The notes below the pieces were generated by a model that was not told the DNA's origin, ran no database searches, and saw only the letters and a program-made list of their open reading frames with translations. From JBBSMX01 sp038232935 (GTDB lineage: Bacteria; Bacteroidota; Rhodothermia; Rhodothermales; JANQRZ01): a stretch of 31,729 nt of DNA. This document shows positions 13,873 to 21,501 of this stretch, in pieces. The number at the start of each line of letters is the position of its first letter. Position 1 is the first letter of the stretch. The position numbers and the translations under genes are program-made. Location of the stretch: NCBI GenBank assembly GCA_038232935.1, contig JBBSMX010000036.1, forward strand, positions 1-31,729. The letters are read 5' to 3'.

Positions 13873-15132
13873 ATGCGCCATCTTCTCGCCCTTTCTCTCT
13901 TCCTTCTCGTTGCCCTACCCGCCGCTGCGCAGGACGTGCTCATCCCGATGGACGCCCGGCAGAGCGACCACCTCAAGGCCTACGGTGCGGTCTACTGGGC
14001 GCTCGACCGGGGGATCAACGTCGAGTGGTTGCTGAACTACCGGGGGGGTGCGTTCCTCGCAAATGGCACACCCGAGCTGGAACAGGAGCTTCGCATTCGC
14101 GGCGTGAGCTTCGAAGAGCTCGGTGGCGGCGGGGCCGCGCAGATCATCGCCGAGGTCGAGAGCGAGGGCGCGAACACGAGCGTGGTACGGCTGGAGAAAG
14201 CACCGAAAGTCGCCGTCTACGCGCCGAAGCAAAGCCTGCCGTGGGACGACGCCGTGACGCTCGCCCTCACCTATGCCGAGGTCCCCTACGACCTCATCTA
14301 CGACAGCGAAGTGCTCGACGACAAGCTCGGCGAGTACGACTGGCTCCACCTCCACCATGAGGACTTCACTGGGCAGTACGGCAAGTTCTTCTCCGCCTAC
14401 CGCAACGCGGCCTGGTACCAGGAGCAGCAGCGCGAGGCCGAGGACGAGGCCCGGAAGCGCGGCTTCGCGAAGGTGAGCCAGCTCAAGCTCGCCGTCGCCG
14501 AGTCCATCCGCAGCTACGTCTCCAACGGCGGCTTCCTCTTCGCCATGTGCTCCGGCACCGACACCTTCGACATCGCCCTCGCCGCCGCCGGCACGGACAT
14601 CGTCCCCCAGGAGCTCGACGGTGACCCCGTGGACCCCAATGCCCTCGGACAGCTCGACTTCTCCCGCACGCTCGCCTTCCAAAACTTCCGCCCGAGCTTC
14701 AACGCGATGGAGTACGAGCACTCCGACATCGACGTGACCCCGCCGCCCCAGCTCCGCAACCCCGCCGTCGACTTCTTCACCCTCTTCGAGTTCTCCGCGA
14801 AGTGGGACCCCGTCCCGACCATGCTGACGCAGAACCACGTCGCCACGCTCAAGGGGTTCATGGGGCAGACGACGAACTTCCGCAAGGCCCTCGTCAAGCC
14901 CGGCGTCGTCGTGCTCGCCGAAGCACCGGGGCGCGACGAGGTGCGCTACCTCTACGGGCCGCTCGGGCAAGGCTTCTTCGCGTTCTACGGCGGCCACGAC
15001 CCCGAGGACTACCAGCACTTCGTCGGCGACCCTCCGACCGACCTCGCGCTCCACAAGCACTCGCCGGGGTACCGCCTGATCCTCAACAACGTGCTCTTCC
15101 CCGCCGCCAAGAAACAGAAGCAGAAGACATAA
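13873..15132 (+). CDS. Secreted protein of the Bacteroidota 'asparagine synthetase B' type
   Basis: The 419-residue product has a signal peptide (MRHLLALSLFLLVALPAAAQ) followed by VLIPMDARQSDHLKAYG. That opening is familiar from Bacteroidota proteins often labelled asparagine synthetase B, but I see neither an N-terminal Cys nucleophile nor an ATP-pyrophosphatase SGGxDS loop, so that activity is unlikely. The segment GGFLFAMCSGTDTFDIALA looks like the nucleophile elbow of a class I glutamine-amidotransferase/ThuA-like fold, and LYDSEVLDD- and LHLHHEDF-like segments precede it. An exported carbohydrate- or peptide-related enzyme is possible, but the function is unknown. The C-terminus is basic (KKQKQKT). 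It is convergent with the AT-rich gene at 15160. Confidence 0.8.
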   Translation: MRHLLALSLFLLVALPAAAQDVLIPMDARQSDHLKAYGAVYWALDRGINVEWLLNYRGGAFLANGTPELEQELRIRGVSFEELGGGGAAQIIAEVESEGANTSVVRLEKAPKVAVYAPKQSLPWDDAVTLALTYAEVPYDLIYDSEVLDDKLGEYDWLHLHHEDFTGQYGKFFSAYRNAAWYQEQQREAEDEARKRGFAKVSQLKLAVAESIRSYVSNGGFLFAMCSGTDTFDIALAAAGTDIVPQELDGDPVDPNALGQLDFSRTLAFQNFRPSFNAMEYEHSDIDVTPPPQLRNPAVDFFTLFEFSAKWDPVPTMLTQNHVATLKGFMGQTTNFRKALVKPGVVVLAEAPGRDEVRYLYGPLGQGFFAFYGGHDPEDYQHFVGDPPTDLALHKHSPGYRLILNNVLFPAAKKQKQKT

Positions 15133-15159
15133 AGCTGGGCGCACTATGCCTACACCCAC

Positions 15160-15849
15160 TTAGCGGGGCACAGGAGCGAGGCCGAAAACAAAATTAGCTC
15201 CGCGAGGATCGTCACCTAGATACTCAAGCCAAACGTCAAACGGATACGAAGTTCCAATTGGTGGAGATGACGCAGTCGGATTCATGTTGCCTGAAACCGG
15301 ATTGATCCCGCTAACCAATAAGTATTTATAACCGACTACTCGTTGCATACTTATGGCGTTGTGTCTCAAGTCACCTATGCCCTTCATATTGATACCCAAC
15401 ACTTCTATTTCCGACTCGCTCATATTTATATGAAGGCTAGACATGTTAATTTCTATATTTTCTGACAATCTTACTATCTCGGATGGATATATCACAGGTC
15501 CATTAGCCCAAAATATCTTATATCCTATAGGATATCTCTTAGACAATCCAGGATGCGAAACGAGCTGAGTGTCATCGACTTTCTGTTCTATACGCTGGCG
15601 GAATTCCTCCTCCTCTTTATCTTTTCCACTATCCAGTATACTAATAATTGACCATGTCAATAAAACTCCTGTTATAAATACAAATATCTGGCCCACTATA
15701 GTGTACCTCCCCCAGTCCCACCAGGATCGGATTAGATGCCCCTTGTGTTGGTGACAAAGCCATCCCCCTTTAACTTTGCGCTGACACCGCTTTCCGCTCT
15801 GAGTAAACCCAAGACAAGCTCCTCCCCCTTTTCGTCGAATATCGAGCAT
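15160..15849 (-). CDS. AT-rich gene: Cys/His-knuckle membrane protein, hypothetical
   Basis: The 229-residue protein is not recognised as a whole. Residues 12-35 form C-x9-C-x9-C-x2-H (C12, C22, C32, H35; GKRCQRKVKGGWLCHQH), a small zinc-knuckle-like motif seen in some phage and island proteins (C-x-TKKG-x-x-C...C-x-x-H). One transmembrane helix follows (about 49-72, IVGQIFVFITGVLL), then an acidic helix (KDKEEEEFRQRIEQ) and a 130-residue beta-rich domain without motifs I know. Base use is strikingly AT-rich with ATA, AAT and TTA codons, unlike both neighbours, so recent transfer is likely. Start is ATG at 15847-15849, with TTACTTTAG about 50 nt upstream as a possible -7 box. It probably binds zinc on the cytoplasmic side, by inference. 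Confidence 0.7.
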   Translation of the reverse strand: MLDIRRKGGGACLGFTQSGKRCQRKVKGGWLCHQHKGHLIRSWWDWGRYTIVGQIFVFITGVLLTWSIISILDSGKDKEEEEFRQRIEQKVDDTQLVSHPGLSKRYPIGYKIFWANGPVIYPSEIVRLSENIEINMSSLHINMSESEIEVLGINMKGIGDLRHNAISMQRVVGYKYLLVSGINPVSGNMNPTASSPPIGTSYPFDVWLEYLGDDPRGANFVFGLAPVPR

Positions 15850-16061
15850 GAAGCAGATACCGAATCGTTAGTTGTTCTAAAGTAAGAATGTACAAGCGCC
15901 ACTGACAACGCTTCGATACCAAGCTTGCTCTCTCCTGCTCTCGACCACCACTTTGATCCCAGCATTCCCGTTTCGACCAGTAGTCCTGTGCAGCTTCTTA
16001 TTTCGAGCGATGTAAGCGGTCCGTGTCTGCGGCTCTGCACTTCGCCTTTGCCTTCTTCTCC

Positions 16062-16523
16062 ATGCTGCTCCGCCACACGCTCTCCGCCACCTTCTTGGTC
16101 CTGTGCCTCGCTGCTCCGGCCGCCCACGCTCAGCGCGGCACCTTCGGCATCGGCGGCCAGCTCGGCGATCCGACGGGGGTCGCGCTCAAGTTCGGCTCGG
16201 GCAGCCGCACCTTCGACCTCGCCGCCGGGTGGGACCTCAACGACTACCTCTTCGTGCAGGGCCACCTGCTACTGCGAGAGGCCCGTTTGCAGGGGGAGGC
16301 TTCGGACCTCCACTACTTCTACGGCCCCGGCCTCTTCCTCGGCGTCCGCGACGGCAACAACGACCGTGACGGCAGCACCGCGTTCGGTGCGAGCTTCAAC
16401 GCGGGCCTCTCGTACTATACGGGACAGCTCGAATTCTTCGGCCAGCTCACTCCCCGCCTCCGGCTCATCGACAACACCGACTTCGACATCGGCGGGGCGC
16501 TCGGCCTCCGGTACTACCCGTGA
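16062..16523 (+). CDS. Small outer-membrane beta-barrel-like protein
   Basis: The 153-residue product has a signal peptide (residues 1-24, ending AAPAAHAQ). The mature part begins RGTFGIGGQLGDPTGVALK and is made of short amphipathic strands separated by Gly/Asp turns (FDLAAGWDLNDYLFVQGHLL, LHYFYGPGLFLGV, TAFGASFNAGLSYYTGQLEF). It ends ALGLRYYP, a typical barrel ending with aromatic residues near the C-terminus. Similar small proteins in Bacteroidota have porin-like or unknown roles. Start: ATG 16062 directly before the hydrophobic segment; a GTG 13 codons earlier is possible. TATTTCG at 15999-16005 could be its -7 element. Confidence 0.75.
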   Translation: MLLRHTLSATFLVLCLAAPAAHAQRGTFGIGGQLGDPTGVALKFGSGSRTFDLAAGWDLNDYLFVQGHLLLREARLQGEASDLHYFYGPGLFLGVRDGNNDRDGSTAFGASFNAGLSYYTGQLEFFGQLTPRLRLIDNTDFDIGGALGLRYYP

Positions 16524-16607
16524 TGGAGCCGGGCCGCTCGGTACGGCCGTAGCTTGAAGGCTCGCCCGCCACGCACTCCTCCGCTCCTTCCATCCCCCAA
16601 GTCCCCG

Positions 16608-17018
16608 ATGGCAGACCGTCCTATTCGCGTGCTGATGGCTAAAGTCGGCCTTGACGGGCACGACCGCGGCGCGAAGGTCGTCGCGGCGGCGCTCCGCGAC
16701 GCCGGCATGGAGGTGATCTACACCGGCCTCCGCAAGACCGCCGAGCAGGTCGTCGCGGCGGCGCTGCAGGAAGACGTGGACGTGATCGGCGTCTCGATCC
16801 TCTCGGGCGCGCACCTGACCGTCTTCAAAAAGCTGCGCGACGGACTTGCCGCCGAAGGGATGGACGACGTCGTGCTCCTCGGCGGCGGCGTGATCCCGAA
16901 TGAGGATTTCGCGGAGCTAGAGCGGCTCGGCGTCGACAAGGTGTTCACGCCGGGGACATCCCTCGCCGAGATCGTTGCGTACCTTCGGGAGACCGTTTCC
17001 GCCCTCGATCGCAGCTAG
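16608..17018 (+). CDS. Cobalamin B12-binding domain protein (methylmalonyl-CoA mutase C-terminal type)
   Basis: The 136-residue protein is a complete stand-alone B12-binding fold. KVGLDGHDRGAKVVAAALRD contains the D-x-H-x-x-G signature (D16, H18, G21) whose His ligates cobalt. VDVIGVSILSGAHLTVFKKL and VLLGGGVIPNEDFAEL are the SxL and GG motifs that hold the nucleotide tail. It corresponds to the C-terminal domain (small subunit) of methylmalonyl-CoA mutase or a related acyl-CoA mutase; the catalytic large subunit is not in this window. The pathway would be succinyl-CoA/methylmalonyl-CoA interconversion in the cytoplasm. ATG at 16608 (MADRPIRV). It is followed 8 nt later by an RfbD-like gene, so probably co-transcribed. 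Confidence 0.9.
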   Translation: MADRPIRVLMAKVGLDGHDRGAKVVAAALRDAGMEVIYTGLRKTAEQVVAAALQEDVDVIGVSILSGAHLTVFKKLRDGLAAEGMDDVVLLGGGVIPNEDFAELERLGVDKVFTPGTSLAEIVAYLRETVSALDRS

Positions 17019-17026
17019 CGCCCGCC

Positions 17027-17959
17027 GTGTCTCCTCTCTACCAGCGCATCCTCCTCACCGGAGCCAACGGCCTCGTCGGGCAGGCGCTCGTGGAGCGGCT
17101 CAGCGCGATTCCGGAGGTGGACCTGCTGGCAACGGGGCGCGACGACCGCCCGCGTTTTACCGAGGGCTCGTGCGGCTACACGCCGCTCGACATCACGGAC
17201 ACCGAGGCCATGCGCCGGCTGTTTCTGGACTTCGCGCCGGGCGTCGTGATCAACTGCGCCGCCATCACGAAAGTCGAGCAGGGCGAGGCGAATAAGGAGG
17301 CGTGCTGGGCCGTAAACGTGGACGCCGTCTCTGCGCTCGGCCGGCTCTGCAAGGCACAGGGCGTCCGCCTCGTCCAGCTCTCGACGGACTTCGTGTTCGA
17401 CGGCTCCGCCGGCCCCTACGACGAGCGCGCCCGGCCCGACCCGATCAACTTCTACGGCCGCTCGAAGTGGGCGAGCGAGAACGCCGTACGCGCGGCCCGG
17501 CTGCGGCGGTGGACGATCGTGCGGACCGCCCTCGGCTACGGGACAGGGCACAATCTCCCCCGCTCCAACTTCGGACTGTGGCTGACCGAGCGGCTCCAGC
17601 GCGGCGAGCCGACAGAGGTCGCTACCGATCAGATTCGCACCCCGACGTACATCCCCGACTTCGCCGACGGGATCGCACGGGCTGTCCGGCTGAACAAAAA
17701 CGGCCTCTACCACCTCGCCGGGCGCGAGATCATCTCCGTGTTCGATTTCGCCCGCCGCCTCGCCCAGCGCTTCGACCTCGACCCGTCGCTCATTATCCCG
17801 ACGACGACGGCGGCGCTGCACCCGGACGCGCCGCGCCCGCTCCGCACAGGCCTGCTCATCCTCAAAGCCGAGACCGAGCTGGGCTACAAGCCGCGCTCGC
17901 TCGACGACGCCATCGACCACTTCGGCCAGCGCCTCGGCCTCCCCGTACCGACGCGCTGA
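17027..17959 (+). CDS. SDR-family sugar reductase (dTDP-4-dehydrorhamnose reductase-like)
   Basis: The 310-residue extended short-chain dehydrogenase has the dinucleotide loop TGANGLVG (G12, G15, G18), VVINCAAITKVEQ, LSTDFVFDG and the catalytic Y142-x3-K146 in NFYGRSKWASE. These phrases match the RfbD_sub_bind/RmlD family that reduces dTDP-4-keto-rhamnose. The fuller RmlD family also includes MAT2B-like members with other roles, and no other rhamnose genes are nearby, so the substrate is not certain. GTG start at 17027, 8 nt after the B12-domain gene. Probably cytoplasmic, no membrane segment. Confidence 0.85.
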   Translation: MSPLYQRILLTGANGLVGQALVERLSAIPEVDLLATGRDDRPRFTEGSCGYTPLDITDTEAMRRLFLDFAPGVVINCAAITKVEQGEANKEACWAVNVDAVSALGRLCKAQGVRLVQLSTDFVFDGSAGPYDERARPDPINFYGRSKWASENAVRAARLRRWTIVRTALGYGTGHNLPRSNFGLWLTERLQRGEPTEVATDQIRTPTYIPDFADGIARAVRLNKNGLYHLAGREIISVFDFARRLAQRFDLDPSLIIPTTTAALHPDAPRPLRTGLLILKAETELGYKPRSLDDAIDHFGQRLGLPVPTR

Positions 17960-17978
17960 TTCCCTGCGAGGAAGACCC

Positions 17979-18428
17979 GTGAGCGGACCAGCTTCCATCG
18001 AAATCCGCCTTCTCGGTCCTGCCGATCACGACGTGCTCGACACCGTCGCGCCGGACGTCTTCGATGGCCCCGTCGATCCCCGTTGGGTGGCCGAGTTCTT
18101 GGCAGACGAGCGGCATCATCTCGCCGTCGCCCTCGATGGCGGCCTCGTCGTGGGGATGGCGTCCGCCGTCCATTACGTCCACCCGGACAAAGGACCCGAG
18201 TTGTGGATCAACGAGGTGGGCGTCGCGCCGGCCCATCGCAGCCGAGGCGTCGGGAGGGCGCTCCTCGAAGCGTTGTTCGAGCGTGGCCGGGCGCGGGGTT
18301 GCACGGAAGCCTGGGTGCTGACCGAGGAGGAGAACACGGCCGCGCGCCGTCTGTACGCGAGGGCGGGAGGCCACGAAGAGCCACGCCCCGTCTACGTCAC
18401 GTTCGAGTTGACCGAACCCCGGCCGTAG
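17979..18428 (+). CDS. GNAT-family N-acetyltransferase
   Basis: The 149-residue single-domain GNAT has the acetyl-CoA loop RSRGVGRALL (R87, R89, G90, G92) after the strand LWINEVGVAPAHR, and the motif B end EENTAARRLYARAGG. The layout resembles AAC(3)-I-like acetyltransferases, but aminoglycoside substrate use cannot be read from sequence. GTG start at 17979 with GAGGAAG 4 nt upstream. It follows the RfbD-like gene by 19 nt, so the three genes 16608-18428 likely form one operon. Confidence 0.85.
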   Translation: MSGPASIEIRLLGPADHDVLDTVAPDVFDGPVDPRWVAEFLADERHHLAVALDGGLVVGMASAVHYVHPDKGPELWINEVGVAPAHRSRGVGRALLEALFERGRARGCTEAWVLTEEENTAARRLYARAGGHEEPRPVYVTFELTEPRP

Positions 18429-18437
18429 TTCAGCGCC

Positions 18438-18869
18438 TCAACCGTCTCCATCCGGGCCGCCGGTTTCGGCGACGAACGTGAACGTGCTGAGCGCACCGTT
18501 GTCTTCGGCGATGAGGATCAGCCCGTCGTCGGAGAGGGAGTACACGACGCGGTCGGCGGCAGCGAGGCGGGGGCCGAAGTCGAGCTGGTTGCCGCAGCCG
18601 ATCTCGGTGCACGCAAGCGCCGTGAAGTCGAAGAGGTGCCCGTCACTCTGATACGCCCCGTCACATCGGTTGCACGACGTGATGGTGACCTCCGTGTCGC
18701 TCTCGAAGCGGATCGTCGTCGGAATAACCTCCGTCGAATCGCCCGGTGGGAGGTCCACCTGATCGAGCACCCACGTCGTCCCGATCAGGTCGCTTTCGAG
18801 GTTCGTGTCGCAGCCGGCCCCGAGGAGCAGAGCGAGGAGGGGCAGAGAACAGGAGAGGATGCGGGGCAT
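18438..18869 (-). CDS. META-domain (HslJ-like) lipoprotein
   Basis: The 143-residue protein has a lipobox LLGAGC with the lipidated Cys at 20. The mature part (LIGTTWVLDQVDLPPG, TIRFESDTEVTITSCNRCDG, YQSDGHLFDFTALACTEIGC) follows the META/HslJ pattern of W-x-L near the start, a beta-strand, then CNxxxGxY and a Cys-containing loop. These domains occur in periplasmic or outer-membrane lipoproteins linked to stress and drug tolerance; the specific role is unknown. Four Cys could make disulfides. Convergent with the GNAT gene (9-nt gap) and divergent from serS. A promoter box lies 38 nt upstream. Confidence 0.8.
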   Translation of the reverse strand: MPRILSCSLPLLALLLGAGCDTNLESDLIGTTWVLDQVDLPPGDSTEVIPTTIRFESDTEVTITSCNRCDGAYQSDGHLFDFTALACTEIGCGNQLDFGPRLAAADRVVYSLSDDGLILIAEDNGALSTFTFVAETGGPDGDG

Positions 18870-18907
18870 CGGCTCGGGCTAAAACGGACGGAGTGGGAGA
18901 CAGCGAG

Positions 18908-18915
18908 CAAAGGTA
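18908..18915 (-). promoter_or_regulatory. -7 element (TACCTTTG) of the META lipoprotein gene
   Basis: TACCTTTG on the minus strand fits the Bacteroidota TAnnTTTG consensus exactly, 38 nt before the ATG. No clear -33 TTTG/TTG is seen at 19-21 nt. Confidence 0.55.
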
Positions 18916-18970
18916 ACGTGAACATCGCCGCGTCCGTGCTGTTTCGCCGCTGTCACGACACCCTGCGTGA

Positions 18971-18977
18971 TATTTTG
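18971..18977 (+). promoter_or_regulatory. -7-like element (TATTTTG) of serS
   Basis: TATTTTG, one base shorter than TAnnTTTG, lies 31 nt before the serS ATG. It is divergent with the lipoprotein promoter in the same 139-bp gap. Confidence 0.4.
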
Positions 18978-19008
18978 CTGACCCCTTCCCCGACTCTCCC
19001 CCATCCCG

Positions 19009-20529
19009 ATGCTCGACGTCCAGACGCTCCGCGACGACCCCGACCGTGTCCGCCAGGCCATGCGCGACAAAGGCGTGGGCGACCCGTCGCTCGTGGAGCG
19101 CGTGCTCGACGTGGACGAGCGGCGGCGCGCGGCGCAGACCGAGCTGCAAGCGGCACAGACCGAGCTGAACGCCTCGTCGAAGCAGATCGGCCAGCTCATG
19201 GGGCAGGGCAAGCGCGACGAAGCGCAGGCCCTCATCCAACGCACCGGCGAGCTCAAGCAACGCGTGAAGGAGTTGGAGGACGAGCCGAAGCGGCTGGACG
19301 AAGAGCAGCGCCGCCTCCTGCTGGAGATCCCCAACCTCCCCCACCCCAGCGTCCCCGTCGGCCGCACCGAGGCCGATAACGTGGTCGCCGCAGAGTTCGG
19401 CGACAAGCCTTCGTTCGACCCCGACGGGTCGGGGCAGGCGTTCGAGCCGAAGCCGCACTGGGAGCTAGCTGAGCGGCACGGGCTGATCGACTTCGAGCGC
19501 GGCGCGAAGGTCGCGGGCGCGGGCTTCCCTTTTTACATCGGCAAAGGCGCTCGACTCCAGCGCGCCCTCATCCAGTTCTTCCTCGACCTCGCGGGCGAGG
19601 CAGGCTACACCGAGATGCAGCCACCGCTCGTCGTCAACGAAGCCTCGGGCATCGGGACCGGACAGATCCCGGATAAAGAGGCGATGATGTACGAGACGGA
19701 GTCCGTTGCACGCGCTAGAATTGAGGCCCTGGCTCAGCAAATAGAAGAAAACCAGATTCAGCACCAAGAAATGCGTGAGACTCTTTTCTCTCTCCGAGGA
19801 GTCACACCAAAGCCAGGGATGGAGGAGGATTTCAAAGGTCTTTTCTTCAATATTATCCGGAGAAGCGAGGAGATCGAAGAGGGGATAATCCAGAATCGTG
19901 AAAGCATTGAAAAAATGCTGGCTGAAAACCAACTCTATCTCATACCCACGGCCGAGATCCCTGTCACCAACTTCTACCGGGGCGAAATCCTTGACGTGGG
20001 CGCGCTCCCGATAAAGTTTGCTGCGTACACGCCGTGCTTCCGCCGCGAGGCCGGTTCGTACGGCAAGGACGTGCGCGGGCTCAACCGGCTCCACCAGTTC
20101 GACAAGGTCGAGCTCGTGCAGTTCGTCCACCCGGACACGAGCTACGACGCGCTCGAAGGGCTCCGCGAGGACGCCGAGCGGGCCGTGCAACGGCTCGGGC
20201 TCCCCTACCGCCGCCTGCTGATGTGCACCGGCGACATGGGCTTCACGCAGAGCAAGAAGTACGACCTCGAAGTGTGGAGCGCCGGGCAGGATCGCTGGCT
20301 CGAAGTCTCGTCCATCTCCAACTTCGAAGCCTACCAGGCGCGGCGAGCGAACATCCGCTTCCGGCCCGAGGGCGGCGGCAAGACCGAGTTCGTCCACACG
20401 CTCAACGGCAGCGGGCTCGCGCTCCCGCGCATCGTGGCGGCGCTGCTCGAAAACAACCAGCAGGCCGACGGCAGCATCTCGATCCCCGAGGCGCTCCGGC
20501 CCTACACCGGGTTCGACACCATCGGTTAG
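19009..20529 (+). CDS. serS: Seryl-tRNA synthetase with an internal insertion
   Basis: Class II synthetase that charges tRNA-Ser. The N-terminal coiled-coil arm (about 30-105), motif 1 region, PTAEIPVTNFYRGEIL (serine/TAE loop), motif 2 FRREAGSYGKDVRGLNRLHQ, CTGDMGF and motif 3 LNGSGLALPRIVAALLENNQ are all intact. At 506 residues it is about 75 longer than the usual 425-430. The surplus lies between DKEAMMYETES (ends residue 232) and ENQLYLIPTAE (residues 306-316). It is in frame, helical and charged (IEENQIQHQEMRETLFSL, IIRRSEEIEEGIIQNRESIE), and its DNA (about 19704-19925) is visibly AT-richer with AGA and ATA codons; unusual codon use continues to about 20025. Start ATG 19009. Ends with 4-nt overlap with the convergent gene. 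Confidence 0.95.
   Translation: MLDVQTLRDDPDRVRQAMRDKGVGDPSLVERVLDVDERRRAAQTELQAAQTELNASSKQIGQLMGQGKRDEAQALIQRTGELKQRVKELEDEPKRLDEEQRRLLLEIPNLPHPSVPVGRTEADNVVAAEFGDKPSFDPDGSGQAFEPKPHWELAERHGLIDFERGAKVAGAGFPFYIGKGARLQRALIQFFLDLAGEAGYTEMQPPLVVNEASGIGTGQIPDKEAMMYETESVARARIEALAQQIEENQIQHQEMRETLFSLRGVTPKPGMEEDFKGLFFNIIRRSEEIEEGIIQNRESIEKMLAENQLYLIPTAEIPVTNFYRGEILDVGALPIKFAAYTPCFRREAGSYGKDVRGLNRLHQFDKVELVQFVHPDTSYDALEGLREDAERAVQRLGLPYRRLLMCTGDMGFTQSKKYDLEVWSAGQDRWLEVSSISNFEAYQARRANIRFRPEGGGKTEFVHTLNGSGLALPRIVAALLENNQQADGSISIPEALRPYTGFDTIG
19704..19925 (+). other. in-frame AT-rich insertion inside serS (approx. 75 codons)
   Basis: Boundaries are estimated by comparing with the usual SerRS sequence around DKEAMMYE and YLIPTAE. 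The encoded peptide has two predicted helices separated by a loop (RGVTPKPGMEEDFKGLFF). There are no Cys, no intein block motifs and no repeat at the ends that I can see. It falls in the loop that precedes the serine-binding strand, where surface insertions are tolerated. Confidence 0.75.
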
Positions 20530-21440
20530 GGCGATGACGGTTCGGGCTCGGCTTCGGCCAGCCACGCGCGGAGGGCGCGGTTCCGCTTCGTCTGCATCGC
20601 CCGCAATCCTGCGAAGGCCGCGTTCAGCCCGACGATCTCGAACAGGAAGAAGTACAGTGGGCTCCCCAGCAGGCACGCGACGAAGATCGCAATCGTCCGG
20701 TAGTTCGAGCACAGGAGCGACCAGCGGTGAATGGCGGGGAGATTCGTGGCGCGGTACGCTGCCCGCACCTCCGCCGCCCGCTCCCCGCCGTCGCGCAGCG
20801 CGGACTCCATCTCGGCGACGAGGTCCGGGTCGATCCCCGCGAGCCGGTGCTGGATGCGGAGATACGTCAGGTACATCTTGCCGAAGGTGAGCGACGATCC
20901 CTGCTTCCCGCGCAGTCCTCGCCGGAACGCGTCCGGCATCTCGATCCGCGCCGACTCCTTCGCGTGGACCCAGTAGTCATAGGACTGCCGCTGGAACTCG
21001 TACGCGCTCGCCTGCACGAGGTGGCTCAGCCCCGCCGCCACGGCGACGACCCACACCCACCACCCGAGCACCGCCGCCGAAGCCATCGTGAGGCTGACGT
21101 ACACGAGGGCGAACGCGACGTGGTCGCACAGCCCGTCGAGCACCTTGCCGATCTCCGACGTCTGCCCCGTGAGCCGGGCGAGCTGGCCGTCCGCGCCGTC
21201 CATGACGTGCCAGCCGATCATGAAGAGGAAACCGGCCAGCGCGTGGGGCCAGAGGTCATACCGGTAGTACGCCACGGCGGCGAGCCCGCCGAACACCATC
21301 CCTGCGACGGAGACCGCGTTCGGCCGCACGCCCCACCGGGCGAAGTGCGTCACGAGCGCGCTGCTGATGGGGTGGATGACGTAGCGATTCGTAGCCTCCT
21401 CGATCTCGCTCGTCCGCTTTACCTGTTGCTGTTCTACCAT
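20526..21440 (-). CDS. CDP-alcohol phosphatidyltransferase family membrane protein
   Basis: The 304-residue integral membrane enzyme has the full CDP-OH-P motif D-G-x2-A-R-x8-G-x3-D-x3-D at residues 84-106 (DGQLARLTGQTSEIGKVLDG, D106), with the metal-binding Asp residues at 84, 102 and 106. Hydrophobic helices lie around 45-80, 110-140 and 250-290. The family moves a phosphatidyl or similar group from a CDP-linked donor to an alcohol acceptor. The acceptor is not clear, and the position beside a YbhN-type gene suggests an inner-membrane lipid modification. The C-terminal third (residues about 180-240, FRRGLRGKQGSSLTFGKMYL) is typical of a Bacteroidota subset of this family. Stop codon overlaps serS by 4 nt. 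Confidence 0.88.
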   Translation of the reverse strand: MVEQQQVKRTSEIEEATNRYVIHPISSALVTHFARWGVRPNAVSVAGMVFGGLAAVAYYRYDLWPHALAGFLFMIGWHVMDGADGQLARLTGQTSEIGKVLDGLCDHVAFALVYVSLTMASAAVLGWWVWVVAVAAGLSHLVQASAYEFQRQSYDYWVHAKESARIEMPDAFRRGLRGKQGSSLTFGKMYLTYLRIQHRLAGIDPDLVAEMESALRDGGERAAEVRAAYRATNLPAIHRWSLLCSNYRTIAIFVACLLGSPLYFFLFEIVGLNAAFAGLRAMQTKRNRALRAWLAEAEPEPSSP

Positions 21441-21501
21441 CGTCGATACACGTCGATCACACGCTGGGGTGTAAGAGCTAGAAGGGTGGGACGATCCCGC
21501 A

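Noticed and set aside
11739..13976. A long minus-strand frame opposite the TPR gene
   Set aside because: Antisense shadow of the repeat protein; no domain seen.
19704..19925. Intein in serS
   Set aside because: About 75 residues is far below the intein minimum, and there is no Cys/Ser start, His-Asn end or block B/F motif; the block seems to stay in the mature protein.
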